A stretch of 64,000 bases of DNA from contig CM039503.1 of assembly GCA_022432975.1 (NCBI GenBank), forward strand, positions 42,482,369 to 42,546,368, read 5' to 3'. The notes under the pieces are model-generated. The model searched no databases. It saw nothing but the letters and a program-made list of their open reading frames with translations, and was not told the origin of the DNA. Positions 45,399 through 58,079 of this stretch are shown here, piece after piece (position 1 is the stretch's first letter; every line of letters starts with the position of its first letter). The DNA comes from Begonia masoniana (Eukaryota; Streptophyta; Magnoliopsida; Cucurbitales; Begoniaceae). The position numbers were made by a program, and so were the translations under genes.

Positions 45399-46340
45399 TG
45401 TAATACCCGGCTGTACGGAATATTAATATTTTAATGTAAATGACATGTTTATTAATATGAAAATTAAGTCAGTTTTGTGAAAAGAAAGCGTCATTGCGAT
45501 CCTAATAATTAATAAGGCATTTAAGAATATTTCGAAAATTTTAGGAGTCGTAACGCTAATTTTACGATAATTACGTTTATCGTAATATAAATGATACTTT
45601 GGTAAAAATAGTAAACGAGGTCCGAATTGCGAACGAACAGTTTTAATAGAACCCTAGTAATAAGTTGGACTTATGAAATAAGGAAATTTGGAGAAGCCGA
45701 ATCGTTAGACAATTAACGAAACGAAGGACGAAACAAATAGAAAATCAAAGGAAGGACGAAACGGTAATTTACAAAGTCAAAAATGTTAATTAAAAACAAA
45801 AATTTTCTCTCTTCTCCCTCATTCACGGTTCCTCTCTCTCCCTTGCGAGCTCTCTCCCTTCCTTCGGCGTTCTCTCACGGCAATTTCCATTGCCGACGCT
45901 CGTTCTTCCTTCAATCGACCTCCGTTCTTCGTGTTTTCTCCTCCAATCAACGCTCTAGGTACAAATCTACAGCTTTCGGACTTTAGTTTTCTTTTTTCAC
46001 GAAGTTTAACGGTTAGAGTTTTGTTTAGGGTTTAGTTAAAATCTTGATTTAGGGTTCGAGATTGATAGGTTTATCGTGTTGGTGGATATAAAGGACGTAT
46101 TGAACTGTTGTTGGACGAAGTTAAATTGATTTGTGAGAAAAGTTAAAATTAGAGAATTTTAGGGTTTTCGGAAAAGCTCGTTAATAGAAGTTTTGAGATA
46201 TCGAGCGTTGAATGCTCGATAAAAATGTTTCAAGGAATCAAATTAGGGCTTTAAAGAATTTCCTTAGTTAAGGTTTCGTTAAATTTGAACGTTTAATAGT
46301 TTAAAATCGTTTTGACGATAATATTGTGAAATTGCCCTAG

Positions 46341-46991
46341 GTGAACGCTCGTGGACGGAGCTTGGATTGCATCGGACACGAGGTAAGTTCTCGTGACTTA
46401 CTCTGGCCGATAGGCCTACACCGTACGTCGAAGTCGTCTCGAGGAGTTTTGGTGACGTGTTTGTTTAAATTGCTTTGGTTGGGTAGTTTAGGTTCAGTTG
46501 TTCTATAGGTTGTTTGCTGTAGTGTTTTGATAGTATGCTCATTATGTATGTTTATATTATATTGAACTGTTCATGCATCATGCTTTTAAAAATGTCATGA
46601 AAATGAATTTACGCACGGATTTCATGAAAAGAACATGCATGTAAAGGCAAGTAAAGTATCATAGTAAACAACCATAACATGGGGTTATCGGGGATGAGGT
46701 TCAAACCTGGCGTTCCGTGGTGAGCAGGTTTTCCTCCCTTCAGATGGTGTGGGCTGTCTAACCGCTGGACGTGCCCTATCCATCTGTCGAGCGTTTCCGA
46801 TAACCATAGACTGACACATACTGATATAAAAAATGACATGGACGGTTTTCATAGCATTGAGCATACATGATCATGCATTAGCATTTACGTAGAGCTTGCT
46901 GAGATTTTTATCTCATAGGTGTCTTTATGGTGTAGGTGACATTGATCTAGGTGAGGAAGATTTTCCCCCATCAGATGATCGTACAGATTGA
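46341..46991 (+). other. Splice-module in gypsy F 3' LTR
   Basis: Microexon-like segment 46341-46382 (42 nt), final segment 46936-46991 reading DIDLGEEDFPPSDDRTD then TGA. Complementary blocks CCTACACC (46415-46422) and GGTGTAGG (46929-46936). Two residues of the peptide differ from the 5' LTR copy while the stem is unchanged. Confidence 0.55.
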
Positions 46992-47434
46992 AGGAGGATG
47001 CCCGTGAATGTGTGCTGCGTAGTTGGTGCGTTTTGACCCGTGGGGACCGTATGTAAGTATTTTGAGACAAATGGATAGAATATGTATAGGATGTTTAAGT
47101 GATAACTTTTGTTTTGAAATTCTGGAACTGCTTGGTTGTTTTAAATTTTCATAGGGGATTTCATACAGTTTTCAAACGGAACCACGCATTTCATTTTCAT
47201 GAAAATGTACTTGGTTTTAATTGTATTTTGAGTCGTTAAACGAATGATTAAGGAAGTGTGAATAGTACGTAGGGGGAAAAGAGTTATTAAGTTGAAATTG
47301 TTATTAAAGGTATTGGAAATGAAGAAAATGGTTAAGGGTGTTAGTGAATGTGTTTATAGGGAAAGGAATGGGAAGAAAAGGAAAAAGAAATGGGGGAGGG
47401 CAGAACGCTTGGCGAACAGTCGCCAAGTGAGGTG

Positions 47435-47630
47435 ATCGCAAATCAAGGGATCGCCACGCTCTGGAAAAATTCCAGAGCGTGTGGCGATCGATCGCCCAAA
47501 GGTGGGCGATCGGTCGCCTGGTGAACGATCGCGAGGCGATCATTCACCACAGTGAGGGGCGATCATGATCGCCCCTCCATTTTACAACTGGCGATCGATC
47601 GCCTGAAATGGGCGATCGATCGCCCCTACA
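47435..47630. repeat. GCGATCGC cluster, 3' LTR F
   Basis: Counterpart of 40290-40480, with additional GGCGATC copies and the same CACGCTCT...AGAGCGTG inverted pair. Confidence 0.85.
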
Positions 47631-47890
47631 TTTTTAGGGGAATTCCCCTTTTGTCCCTCCCTCCTCAGCCGATGCTTTTCCATGATTTTAAATTGTTTTT
47701 AAATGATTGTTTTGAATTGTTTTACATTCGTTTTAAGTTTTGTTTAAATAGTTTATAAACATAGACTTCACCGATTTTAATTCCGACGTTAAAAGTTTTA
47801 TTTCTGCTCAACTATTAGGTTTAAAGTTTTAAGTATAAAAAAAAAACACTACGGGAAAAATAGGAATAGTGAAAGGGTCGTCACAAAAAG

Positions 47891-50420
47891 TCCATCTATA
47901 ATATAATATAAATGCATGCTGAAAATAAATGTGTAAAGTCAGTGTACACATAATGAAAAAAAATTGACATGTTATCAAGCAGGACATGCCTAATTTTCTA
48001 TCACAAAATAAGAATTTCAAAAACTATGATGCATGTGTGAACATAATAAAAGTAACTCCCGCCTTCATGGTTGTTAGCCTTCCTACAACGAGAACGGTGC
48101 TCTCGTGAATAGGCTCAACACAGTGTCAGCGACACAACATATACCACTATATGTCTCGGCCCGATTCATTGCATCTGGGCTGGAAGAACAGCTCAGTGCC
48201 GTGACATGATCTTCATCAATGTCGTGGCATTCTTTACAATGCCTTGGTGTAGGGGAGAAAACTCTATGGCACCAACTATAAAATTTTGGCACTTGGGTTA
48301 GTCAAAAATCGCCATTTGTTTACTATTCTCAACGTGGAACTCAGAACAGAACACCCAAATTTTCGGTAAACATGCTTAAAAATCATTCGACAAGTTTTAA
48401 AGCTCAAAATTGGATTTTTGACGAAAAGCACTAAAATTAATTAAACAGAGGTTAGATTCAAGTCTTGAAGACCACTATTAGAACTTAAAAATTTGGTTGT
48501 TAGGAACTCAGATCAGACCGACAAATATTGCTTAACACTCGTACTTTTCTACCACTACTTCATAATTTTTGTTACGATAACACATTAATTAAATTCACTC
48601 TCATTTCACTACCATTAGCAGAAGCTTTATTACACTTCTCATAATCCATTTATAAGATTCTATTACACAGTTGACACTGATATATAGGCTTACATAAATT
48701 TACATGAGTTTCATGACACATTACATCTAAAATACATGCATAATTACATCACAAATAACACCCATGGGTCAAAATTTCCATTGCATCACCAAGCACTCAA
48801 TCCATGAAAATGCTCCAACAATTATTGCATCTATCATAATCTTAGCCGAGCGCACCATGATACTCCTCACCTATATTACAATATTCAAACTATGAGTTTA
48901 TTACTTAGTAAGTAATACTTAATGAGATGTCGTGTAGTATGCATTTTCATAAAACCTTGTAATTTCACCATGGTATTATTATTTGTCGATTATCGTTCAT
49001 ACGGCTTGCTTCGTAGATGATCATTGTTCACCGAAAACCTGAGTAACGAGGTTGGATCTTTAAATCGCACGTTGCTTATTCTTCTTTCTGACTCATAAGA
49101 TATTGCTGGACTTCGGTTTGTGCATTTGTTATATATATGTGTCGGAGGGGTCCTTGAGCGACCCTCACTTTTCACTGAGGTAAATTTTTATAAGATAAGT
49201 ACGATGATTGTATATTTTTATATATTCGTTTATGTATGCGATAAATGTTTAACATAATACTTCATCTCTTGCTCGTGGAGCCTGTTTACGTAAAACGTTG
49301 AAAATGAGTTTTCATGAGACTATGTTTGAAAATCATTTGATATCGCATCATGTTTTGAAAGAAAAGGTAAAAGAAGTTTTGCATGCATTTAATATAGCAT
49401 TCTTACTGAGTTAGTCACTCATCCCAAACGACCTCATCCCCTTTCCAAGAAAGAACAAGACTAGTGAGTAACTAGAGTTCAGAAGGTGTTACTTTATTTT
49501 TATTTTCCTTGTCGAGTGTTTAGTTACTTTCTAATGAGGATTTTTCTACTTTTTAATCTGTATGAGATTAAATGATTTGGATTTGAATATTTGGAGATTA
49601 TTAAACTGTTTTACTTTATCGCACTATTATATACGTAGTCACTGTATGAATCTTGACTTTTGATTAATATTCAAGTCTTCCACAGCAAACCTAGTCTTGA
49701 GCTGGGCAATTTAAGGATCGAGTCATCTGACCCAATATTATGTTAGACCTGCTTCCGTATCGTGACATTCACTACCTAAGATCAATGAGTTGTTTGATCT
49801 ATATACTCTTGTACTACACTGATAGAGGAATGGATTCTTTTTCTGCAGGCTCAATTGCTAAATTTGACATTCATTCAATAAACTGAAATGGATCCCGAGA
49901 AACCTGAGGTCTATAAGTATTTCTTTCAATATAAAAAAAAAAAATGCTTCTCCATGAACAAGATATACTATTATAATTTTTCATGTAGCAGTCCATGGTT
50001 ATAGACAACCAATTCATTCCTAGTACTATCAAACCAGACTATCTACATCACAATCAAATCCACTGTGATATGGTGTTCCCCAAATCAATCACACTAGATT
50101 TACCTTTTGGCTCACACAATTTCTAATCCTAATGCATCAACGATTGTCTCTAATATAAATAAATCACAAGAACCCAAAAATTGAACAAAATTCTAACTTG
50201 AAATGAATAACTGAAAGATACCTTCAATTAAGACTTCTTCGTGTTGTTGATTAAGATGAGAAAACTCAACTCTCATTTGTCGTCCTGCTGAAAACTAATC
50301 TTTACTTGCAGATCTATTGGATCTTGCCAGACTTGGCCTCATTGAGAACGAAGGTGAACCAGGAGTACCAAACTACTTACTTCTCTAAGGCTTGGAAGTT
50401 GCTCTTGTAGTTGTTTGTGG
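47891..50420. other. Intergenic region, possible LTR remnants
   Basis: No intact reading frame. The stretch 49250-49480 (ending TTACTGAGTTAGTCACTCAT) resembles the style of gypsy LTRs, and CGTATCGTGACATTC near 49757 could be an LTR end, but no partner or target duplication was found. 50200-50420 may be the decayed continuation of the gag relic at 50421-50832. Confidence 0.35.
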
Positions 50421-50832
50421 ACAATTTCATTTAATATGCCCGAACTCCCTGCAAGGATAGCACTTTTCTGTCATGATCCTCCCTGGGAGCATTATTGCTC
50501 TTACCTTTTTCTTTCCTTGATTTCCGAAATTGAGACTTGTATGGAGCTAATTTGGACTTTTTCTAATCTACACTTCTGCTCCCACTGCTACTACTATTTT
50601 TTACCTTTGTTTCTTGTTTTGATTTCTAGTCTTTAAATCCACTGCCGAGTTCTTGCTCAACAAACACAAAACACTCAACAATCTCATGATATGATGTGAG
50701 TCTCGGTGCACCCGTAGACTAGAAATGGAATGTCATATTTCTTATCAAAACTTTTGGGCTTTAGTACGTTCATCTAGCAGAAATTTAGTGGCATCTCTAG
50801 ACAAATCTTCAAATTTATCGTCGTCGTCTGCC
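50421..50832 (-). pseudogene. Gypsy gag relic G, C-terminal part (left of copia 2)
   Basis: Reading the minus strand from the copia 2 insertion: DDDDKFEDLSRD, TKFLLDERTKAQKF, then after frame changes LTSYHEIVECFVFVEQEL, a basic linker (SQFRKSRKEKGKSNN) and a zinc knuckle CYPCREFGH..NC at 50462-50421 with an internal TGA. The order matches Ty3/gypsy gag (capsid C-terminus, linker, knuckle). It continues across the 4.8-kb copia insertion at 55606-55810. It has several frameshifts and stops. Confidence 0.75.
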
Positions 50833-50837
50833 ATAGA

Positions 50838-51121
50838 TGTTAGAGAAATAAATGTTAGAAAGCAGAGTTAGCGTAACTAGGTTAGACAGTAGAGTTAGAG
50901 TAACAAGGCTTGTACGGTTGAGTTAGGTTAGCTTTCTCGGTTTCTACAATCATCATTTCATTTTCTCTTTTCTGTATACAAGGTTTTGTAGTTTTGAAAT
51001 CAATATACAAAAATAGAACGTTCTTCTTCCTCTGCTTCATCTTCGAGCAGTTTCAACTTCATCTCCTTCCTTCCTTTCATGTGCTGCTATCGTAGTTATT
51101 GTTATCTCAGAAATTCCAACT
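50838..51121 (+). repeat. Copia 2 5' LTR
   Basis: Starts TGTTAGAGAAATAAATG and ends CAGAAATTCCAACT before the primer site. Confidence 0.9.
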
Positions 51122-51142
51122 TGGTATCAGGGCTAAGAAAAA

Positions 51143-52060
51143 ATGGCCTCCTCTAGTTTTACAGAACCGTCTTCCCCTTCTCCCTCACCATCCTCTTCGC
51201 AGCCCCCTTTTCCTTCCGTGAATCAAAATCTCACAATCAAACTTGATACCACAAACTACTTAATCTGGAAGGCTCAAATGCTCAATATTGTCATCGCCAA
51301 CGGAATCGAAAATATTTTGGATGATTCATACACTGCTCCTTCGTAGTTTTTAGATTCCCTCTCCTCCCAACCAAATCCAGATTTCGTTCTCTGGCAACGG
51401 TTCAACCGGCTCATTATGAGCTGGATGTTTTCATCCATTTCCGAGACTCTGCTGCCTCAAATTGTCTCCCTCACAACAGCATCCCAAATCTGGAATGCCT
51501 TAGCTCGGATGTTCGCATCATCCTCTCTGGCCCGTATCACCGACCTTAGAAGCCAACTGCACTCCCTGTCCAAGGATGGTCTCACTGCCACTGCCTACAT
51601 CCAGAAGATCACCTATATCTGTAATACCTTGGCAGCTATCGGAGAACCCGTTTCATACAATGACCAGGTGATTTACTTCCTCAACGGTTTAGGCAGCGAT
51701 TATAATCCCTTTGTGACCTCTGTTACAAACTGACCAAATCAACCGCCATTAGAGGAAATTCATAGCCTCCTCCAAAGCTATGATTTTCGTCTGGAAAAAA
51801 CAAAACATTGCGGTATTTCTTCCTCTGCCGAACCAGTTCCAGGCCAACTTCGCTGCTCAGCATCATTTCCGGCCAGGTTGGAATCCTTGATCACCAACCG
51901 TCTCCCGCCCTACCTCTCATTCTATCGGGCCTCAGCATAACACTGGTTCACCCTTCCCACATTCACAGTCCTGGCGTCCAAACCGGCCCAAACCCAAATG
52001 CCAAATATGTTTTAAGACCGGCCACACCGCTTCAGCCTGTTATAACAGGCTGAACCTCTC
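51143..52060 (+). pseudogene. Copia 2 gag
   Basis: The ATG at 51143 opens MASSSFTEPSSPSPS. The capsid-like part follows: NLTIKLDTTNYLIWKAQ, then TAG 51344, FVLWQRFNRLIMSWMFSS, SLARITDLRSQLHSLSKDG, QVIYFLNGLGSDYNPFV. TGA at 51731 and a frameshift in the A-run near 51797 follow. The zinc knuckle CQICFKTGHTASAC (about 51998-52040) is intact, in contrast to copia 1. Frame then continues into protease. The end of gag proper cannot be fixed because gag and pol are one polyprotein in this family. Confidence 0.88.
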
Positions 52061-55000
52061 CTACCGAGCTCCCAGCCCAACACCTTCCTACCCGCCCCAC
52101 TCTCACCATCACCCGACCCAGAACCCCACAATTTTCCCAGCTCCTCCCTCTTTGACTCGGTATCCAGCACCTGAAGCTCAATTCGCCGGTATCCTTCCCA
52201 ACCCAATCGTTCCCAACCACATCTCACCTTGGCTTCTCGACTCAGGTGCCACCAACCATTTTACCTCCCAACCGGCAGTGCTCAACCAGCCACGTCCCTA
52301 CTCTGGACCGACTCAAATCTTCACAGCCGACGGTACCCTTCTCCCTATTCTCTCTACTGGCTCTGTTTCTATTCCTACTACCAGTCGGTCTCTCCATTTA
52401 AATTCTATCTGTCATAGCCCGAATCTTTCTCAAAATTTGATTAGTGTCTCTCAACTTTGTCGTTATAATGCTGTCTATATTGAATTCCATTCCGACTGTT
52501 TTTTTGTTAAGGATCCTATTACTCACCAGACTCTCCTTCAGGGGGGTTCACTGCATGATGGGCTCTATCATTTTCCATCCATCCCTTCGGCATTCTCACT
52601 CACTGCTCGGCTGCCGGTATCTCCTGCCACTTCTCAGAATATCTGGCACCTTAGGGTAGGTCACCCTTCCTCCTTTATTTTGAAGCATGCTTTAGAATCT
52701 AGCAATGTTCCTTTTGTAAAAACAGATATGACTCAAATCTGTATTCTTGTAAAATAAGCAAAACGCATCGTTTGCCATTTCCAATCTCAAATTCTCATGC
52801 TAGTTCACCTTTTGATCTTATACATACTGATGTTTAGGGTCCATCTCCTATTACCTCTATTACTGGTGCACGTTATATTTTTTTACTTGTTGATGATTGT
52901 ACTCGTTTTTCGTGGTTGTTTCCTTTGAAGTTAAAAAGTGAAGTTTACTCTACATTTTTAGCTTTTCTCAAAATGGTTTCCACTCAATTTGGTACTCTAA
53001 TTAAAGTTGTTCGGTCCGACTTGGTAGGGGAATTTCAATCCCTCTCGTCTCTTTTTAAATCGTTGGGCATCGACCATCGTATCTCTTGTCCATACACTCC
53101 TAATCAAAATGGTCGTGTCGAACGTAAAAATCGTCACGTTGTCGAAACTGGCCTTGCCTTGCTTTTTTAGTCTTTAGTTCCTCAAAACTTCTGGCCCTAT
53201 GCCTTTACCACTGCCATTTCTTTAATCAATATCTTACCTACACCTATTCTCAATCCCAAATCAAAATTCGAATGCCTATTCCACTCTCCTCTGACTTATT
53301 CCGATCTTCGTGTCTTTGGCTGCCTATGTTTCCCTCTTCTTCGTCCTTTCAACAGACACAAACTCCAGCCCTGTTCTCTACCCTATGTCTTTCTCGGTCC
53401 CAGCCCTCTTCACAAAAGTTATCTATGTCTTGATCCACACTACTATAAAGTCCTCATCTCTCGTCATGTCACCTTCCATGAATTCAATTTTCCTTTCTCT
53501 TCCATTCATCCTTCGACCTCACCCATAATTCCCCTCTCAATTCCCATCTCGTCTATCACAACTCCAATTCCACCCCTACCTCCTCCTGCCACCCGACTAC
53601 CTGCTCCTCCTCCTTTAACCCAATCCTCCCCTACCCTATCCATACATCTTACCCCTCCTGACCACTCTTCCCCCACCATCTCTTCCCCAACCATCTCTTC
53701 TACCCCTCCTCTCCCCCCAACCACCAATAATCACCCCATGCGGATGCGAGCCAAAGCTGGAATCTTCAAACTAAAAGTCCTCTCCATTATAACCACTCTT
53801 GAACCCAAAACCTTTCACCAAGCTTCCAGATACCCATATTGGCTTGATGCTATGCAACAGGAAATGTCTGCCCTCTATGAGACAAATACCTGGAAAATAA
53901 TTCCCCGCCTAAAGCAAAAATTATTGGCTGTAAATGGGTCTTCAAGACTAAAATGAACCATGATGGCACAGTGAACAGACACAAGGCTCGCATCGTGGCC
54001 AAAGGTTATGACCAAACAGAAGGGATCGACTATGATGAAACATTCAGTCCCTTGGTTAAACCTACTTCAATTCGAACTACTCTTTCCTTAGCTGTATCAT
54101 TTGGGTGGACTATCCGGTAATTAGACATCAGCAATGCTTTCCTCCATGGGGACCTAACAGAAACAATGTTTATGCAGCAACCTCTAGGTTTTATTAACTC
54201 TTCTCAACCGTCTACAATGTGTCTACTACACAAAGCACTGTATGGTCTCAAACAGTCTCCCCACACCTAGTACACCAAGCTCCATCATGACTTACTCAAT
54301 TGGGGTTTTCTTGGCTCTCGGTCTGATTCATCTCTCTTTGTTCATCGTACATCCTCCTCTATTATCATCATGCTCGTATATGTCGATGATATTATTCTCA
54401 CGGGTAACTCTAAATCTCTTATGGAGGCATTACTAACTTATTTACATACACAGTTTAAAGTTCGCGATCTTGGACAATTATTATTCTTTCTTGGGGTCGC
54501 TGTTACCCACGATTCCTCTGGCATGCACCTATCACAGTCTAAATACATCTATGAGCTTCTTCTTTGAGCTACTATGCTAAATTGCAACCCGGTTCCCACA
54601 CCTATGGTTGCTGGACCAGTTCTATCCAAACACTCCAGAACACCTCTTCGTGATGGTTTTCTCTACTGGAGTCTTGTTGGTGGGCTGCAGTACTGCTGTC
54701 TTACTCGGCCTGATATCGCCTTTGCCGTCAATAAGGTTTCACAATTTATGCATGGACCTACAGATGTTCATTGGCAAGCAGTAAAGAGGATTCTACGCTA
54801 TCTCTAAGGTACCTCTACCTTAGGTATCTCCTTCTTGTAATTTAACTTGTTACACCGATGCCGATTGGGCCTCCTGCCCTGATGATAGAAAAAGCACCAA
54901 TGGATTCTGTATTTTCTTGAGAACAAACCTCATATCTTGGTCTTCTACGAAACAAAAAGCAGTCTCTTGCTCCAGCAAAGAATCTGAATATCACAATGTC

Positions 55001-55313
55001 GCCAATGGCGCTGCTGAAATTCTCTGGCTTCAGTCTTTGCTCAAGGAGTTAGGTATTGGCTCCACTGTTGTTCCCCGCATTTTCTGCTACAACGTCAGTG
55101 CCACGTACCTTACCTCCAATCTCGTTCTTCACTCCAAATCAAAGCATATTGAGATTGATCTTCACTTTGTCGGGACATACTTCTACAAAAAGATTTATTG
55201 GTTCAGTTTACTCCCTCCGACAACCAACTCGCTGATACTCTTACGAAGCCTCTTCCCCCATCGTCGTTTTCCACATTTACTTTCAAGATCTTCGGCCCTC
55301 GCTCTTGATCTTG
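52061..55313 (+). pseudogene. Copia 2 pol: protease, integrase, RT, RNase H
   Basis: Protease has an intact WLLDSGATNHFT. GAG-pre-integrase: IWHLRVGHPSS. Integrase: FDLIHTDV, then a stop for Trp, GPSPITSITG, VDDCTRFSWLF, VVRSDLVGEFQSL and GRVERKNRHVVETG; TAG at 53168 follows. RT: CKWVFKTKMNHDG, IVAKGYDQTEGIDYDETFSP, LDISNAFLHGDL, ALYGLKQSP and MLVYVDDIILTGN. RNase H: CYTDADWASCPDDRKS, SSTKQKAVSCSSKESEY, then TKPLPPS after a frameshift. There are at least eight stops or frameshifts. All catalytic motifs I looked for in protease, integrase and RT are still readable, so decay is spread over neutral positions as well. Confidence 0.9.
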
Positions 55314-55321
55314 AGGGGGGA

Positions 55322-55600
55322 TGTTAGAGAAATAGATGTTAGAAAGCAGAGTTAGCGTAACTAGGTTAGACAGTAGAGTTAGAGTAACAAGGCTTGTACG
55401 GTTGAGTTAGGTTAGCTTTCTCGGTTTCTACAATCATCATTTCATTTTCTCTTTTCTGTATACAATTGTAATGGGTTTTGTAGTTTTGAAATCAATATAC
55501 AAAAATAGAACGTTCTTCTTCCTCTGCTTCATCTTCGAGCAGTTTCAACTTCATCTCCTGTGCTGCTATCGTAGTTACTGTTATCTCAGAAATTCCAACT
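55322..55600 (+). repeat. Copia 2 3' LTR
   Basis: Starts TGTTAGAGAAATAGATG after the purine run TTGAGGGGGGA and ends GAAATTCCAACT, followed by ATAGA. Confidence 0.9.
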
Positions 55601-55605
55601 ATAGA

Positions 55606-55810
55606 TACGTTCTTCTAGCTTAATTCAAAAAATTCCTTCTTTTTACTTAGACGAATCACCAATGGAAAGAACCATTTCAAGACATCGCTTTAAACTGGTC
55701 ACATGTTGCAAGCTCTCGTGTAGATTCCCTCGTATGGTCCCACCATCTCTCAGCTTTCTCCTCAAATTAACCAAAAGCCAATTTAACCTTTTGTTCACCT
55801 GGCACTCCCG
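55606..55810 (-). pseudogene. Gypsy gag relic G, capsid part (right of copia 2)
   Basis: Minus-strand reading gives KVKLAFG, FEEKAERWWDHTRE, LATCDQFKAM and VKRRNFLN-like residues with stops between them. This matches the central Retrotrans_gag block (…A..WW…, …W..F…F…YFP…). It ends at an A-run (55813-55834, plus strand). It is the 5' half of the relic at 50421-50832, split by copia 2. Confidence 0.7.
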
Positions 55811-57679
55811 TAAAAAAAAAAAAAAAAAAAAAACTTTTTCATTATCTGTTTTAGCCGTTTCTCAGCCACATACGGATCATGCTCGCCTTTAAACACTAGT
55901 AGCCTATATTTTTTTAATCCCGTAAGAATTGAGTTTCAGACGGTTCTCCCCTATCATTTGTCTAAGCAAAACTCATGGCCATAGACTTATCCACATTTCT
56001 CACGACTAGCATCTCAACCATTTCATTTTTTCATGCATAGTTAACCATCTCTATTCGTCTGTATCCAAGTTAAAGGGAACATAATTCCCACTAATTTCAA
56101 CTCTCAAAATACTTCATATTACTATGATGCCATCCTATCATGATTCATCCTACATATCACAATTTAAGCCAAGATTATAAACTTATGGATTGTCAAAGTG
56201 AAAAGATTTACCGCATTTACTCACAATCAATCTCTATAAATTCCATCAACTCACATTAAATTTACTATCTTTAGATAATATTTCAAATTTGATATGATTT
56301 AAAACATATATAATTATACAAAAATTAGTGTAAATTTTTTGTTATTTAATATTTACTGCGTCAATGAGAACCAAATAAAGTGTCTTTATACAGACCACAA
56401 TATATAAAAGAATATACAATGTTTACACAACAGTACATGAAATGTATTGACTCCATGCAAGCCTACGTAAAAACTAACAATTCTATACTCGTACATAACA
56501 TAAACACACACCATCTGGTCCTAACACTCTAATGTAGAACACTCTATACTTTGTTATACAAATAATAATATAATATTAATTATCATTTATTAATCATATT
56601 TAGACTAATACGCAGAATGTGATATAAAATATATTATCACACTAATGCACAATCAATCATACAACAATAGGTTTTCTGGAGTTTCAATGCTCTGGCCCTA
56701 GTCACTAAACTCTATTATCTCATAAAATTTTTAAGATTTCTATTTCAGTGAAGACATTTAGTTGATCTCTTTCTCTATGGATCAACACACTTCACATATT
56801 GACAAATAGTGATTAAGGTTTGATGTCAACTAACCACGTACTTTCTGGTCTCATACAAATAATTCGTGTCTCATTTCCTTAGCCAGATGCAGTGTTAATG
56901 CATTCAATGCAAATCATGAAATCATTATCCATTCTATTATTTACTTACTTTATTTACATATGTGTGATAGTGTATTAGTGTAGACCTATATAGTATATTA
57001 AGAAGATAATGTAATTTGAAATTTATTTTTAAAGCTCAACACTTTTAAAATAGTTGTTACATAGAAATGTCGGAGCGTTATACAAACATATCGTGGCATT
57101 TTGATCCGTGGCAGATATCTCATTTAAGGAAAAGAATTTTGGATTTATTCCTCCCCTACCTTTGAGGGAGCGTTGCAACGCAGAGAAGGAAAGACTATTT
57201 TCCTCATTACTCTCTCTCTCTCTCTTGCTCTGTTACTTCTTACACCATTGGATTATTGCCTCTCCATTCTCTCTTGTTACCTCTCTCGGCAGATCATCAA
57301 GTGACAATTGAAGCTCTGTAGAAGCTTTGTGTTGGTAAGAAAAGTTTCCTCCTTTCCCTTTTGGTTTGAATCGCTGCCATCCTCGATTATTCAAGATTTC
57401 CTTCTTGGGCTTGGAAGGAAAATTCGTCAACTTTGAAAGTAGATCGTCTTCAGTGTGGATTCAGAGTAGGAGCTAGCAAGGCTTGATTAAAACGATTTAG
57501 AAACTAGTAAGTGAATGCCTTCAAACCTTTTTGTGATATTCAGCCGGAAATTCTAAATTTTTGAGAAAATGTTCACGGTGTTTGGAAGGGAATCAACCTA
57601 GAATTGAAGCTGTTTTCAGAACGATTTTGGCTGAGAGACACATCGAATCTGAGTTTGCTCAGTAACGTGTCTCCCGAGC
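55811..57679. other. Non-coding AT-rich region
   Basis: Contains a ~22-base A-run at 55813-55834, long AT-rich stretches and a CT microsatellite near 57210-57226. The part 57100-57560 is pyrimidine-rich and looks like an LTR leader, but neither LTR end nor partner was identified. Confidence 0.4.
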
Positions 57680-58056
57680 CTCTATAAATAGAAAGTTGAA
57701 GAGAGCATTCCATTATCAAAAAAGTGAAAAAATAGAGAATAGTAGAGTGAAGATTATTTCGAGGGAAAGAAAAGAAAGAGTATGAGTTAAAAATAAGTGG
57801 AATGCTTTCGTGCACATTGTGAGTTTTAAGAGTGATGAATTTTTCTTAGTGAATATTTTCTAGAATGGTCGATTTCTAAAAGAATATTGTAAAATCCTAT
57901 TTTTCATAAGGATATCTTTCTAGACTCAATCCTTGTGATTTTTTTTTTATTTGGGTTTCCACGTAAAAATTCTTGGTGTTCATTATAGCCATTATTTCTT
58001 TTACTTATTGTCGGTTATAATTTTACGGGTTGAGAAAATATTTGTGGTATTTTTTG
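57680..58056 (+). repeat. Tork-like 5' LTR fragment
   Basis: Aligns with 62684-63070 from CTCTATAAATAGAA to GAGAAAATATTT.TGGTATTTTT. The sequence before the TATA box does not match the right LTR, so the LTR start is missing or replaced. Confidence 0.75.
57683..57690 (+). promoter_or_regulatory. TATA box in Tork-like 5' LTR
   Basis: TATAAATA within CTCTATAAATAGAA; the same block lies at 62687-62694 in the right LTR. Confidence 0.6.
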
Positions 58057-58079
58057 ACACTGTCTAGATATCGAATATT

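Larger units (their letters stand above)
38280..47885 (+). mobile_element. Gypsy element F (Tekay-like chromovirus), complete but decayed
   Basis: Two LTRs of 2443 and 2487 bp, perfect target duplication AAAAG (38275-38279 and 47886-47890), gag-protease, RT, RNase H, integrase and a chromodomain tail in order. The LTRs are very similar, with small indels, so insertion is not very old, yet the coding region has at least four stops and two frameshifts. Several stops fit single C-to-T changes. Confidence 0.96.
45399..47885 (+). repeat. Gypsy F 3' LTR
   Basis: Starts TGTAATACCCGGCTGTACGG and ends GGGTCGTCACA, followed by the target duplication AAAAG. It is 44 bp longer than the 5' LTR, mainly through an extra stretch near 47515-47570 and one at 47795-47830. 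Confidence 0.93.
50838..55600 (+). mobile_element. Copia element 2 (Ale/Retrofit-like), inserted into gypsy gag G
   Basis: Target duplication ATAGA on both sides (50833-50837, 55601-55605). LTRs of 284 and 279 bp, primer site TGGTATCAGGGC at 51122-51133 with one substitution, and gag-pol in plus orientation. It is related to copia 1 (shared motifs such as RITDLRSQLH and GRVERKNRHVV) but is clearly a different copy with different LTRs. The LTRs differ by small indels. Confidence 0.95.

Noticed and set aside
57060..57679. Complete LTR of another gypsy element
   Set aside because: Leader-like composition only; neither TG...CA ends, partner LTR nor target duplication could be found.
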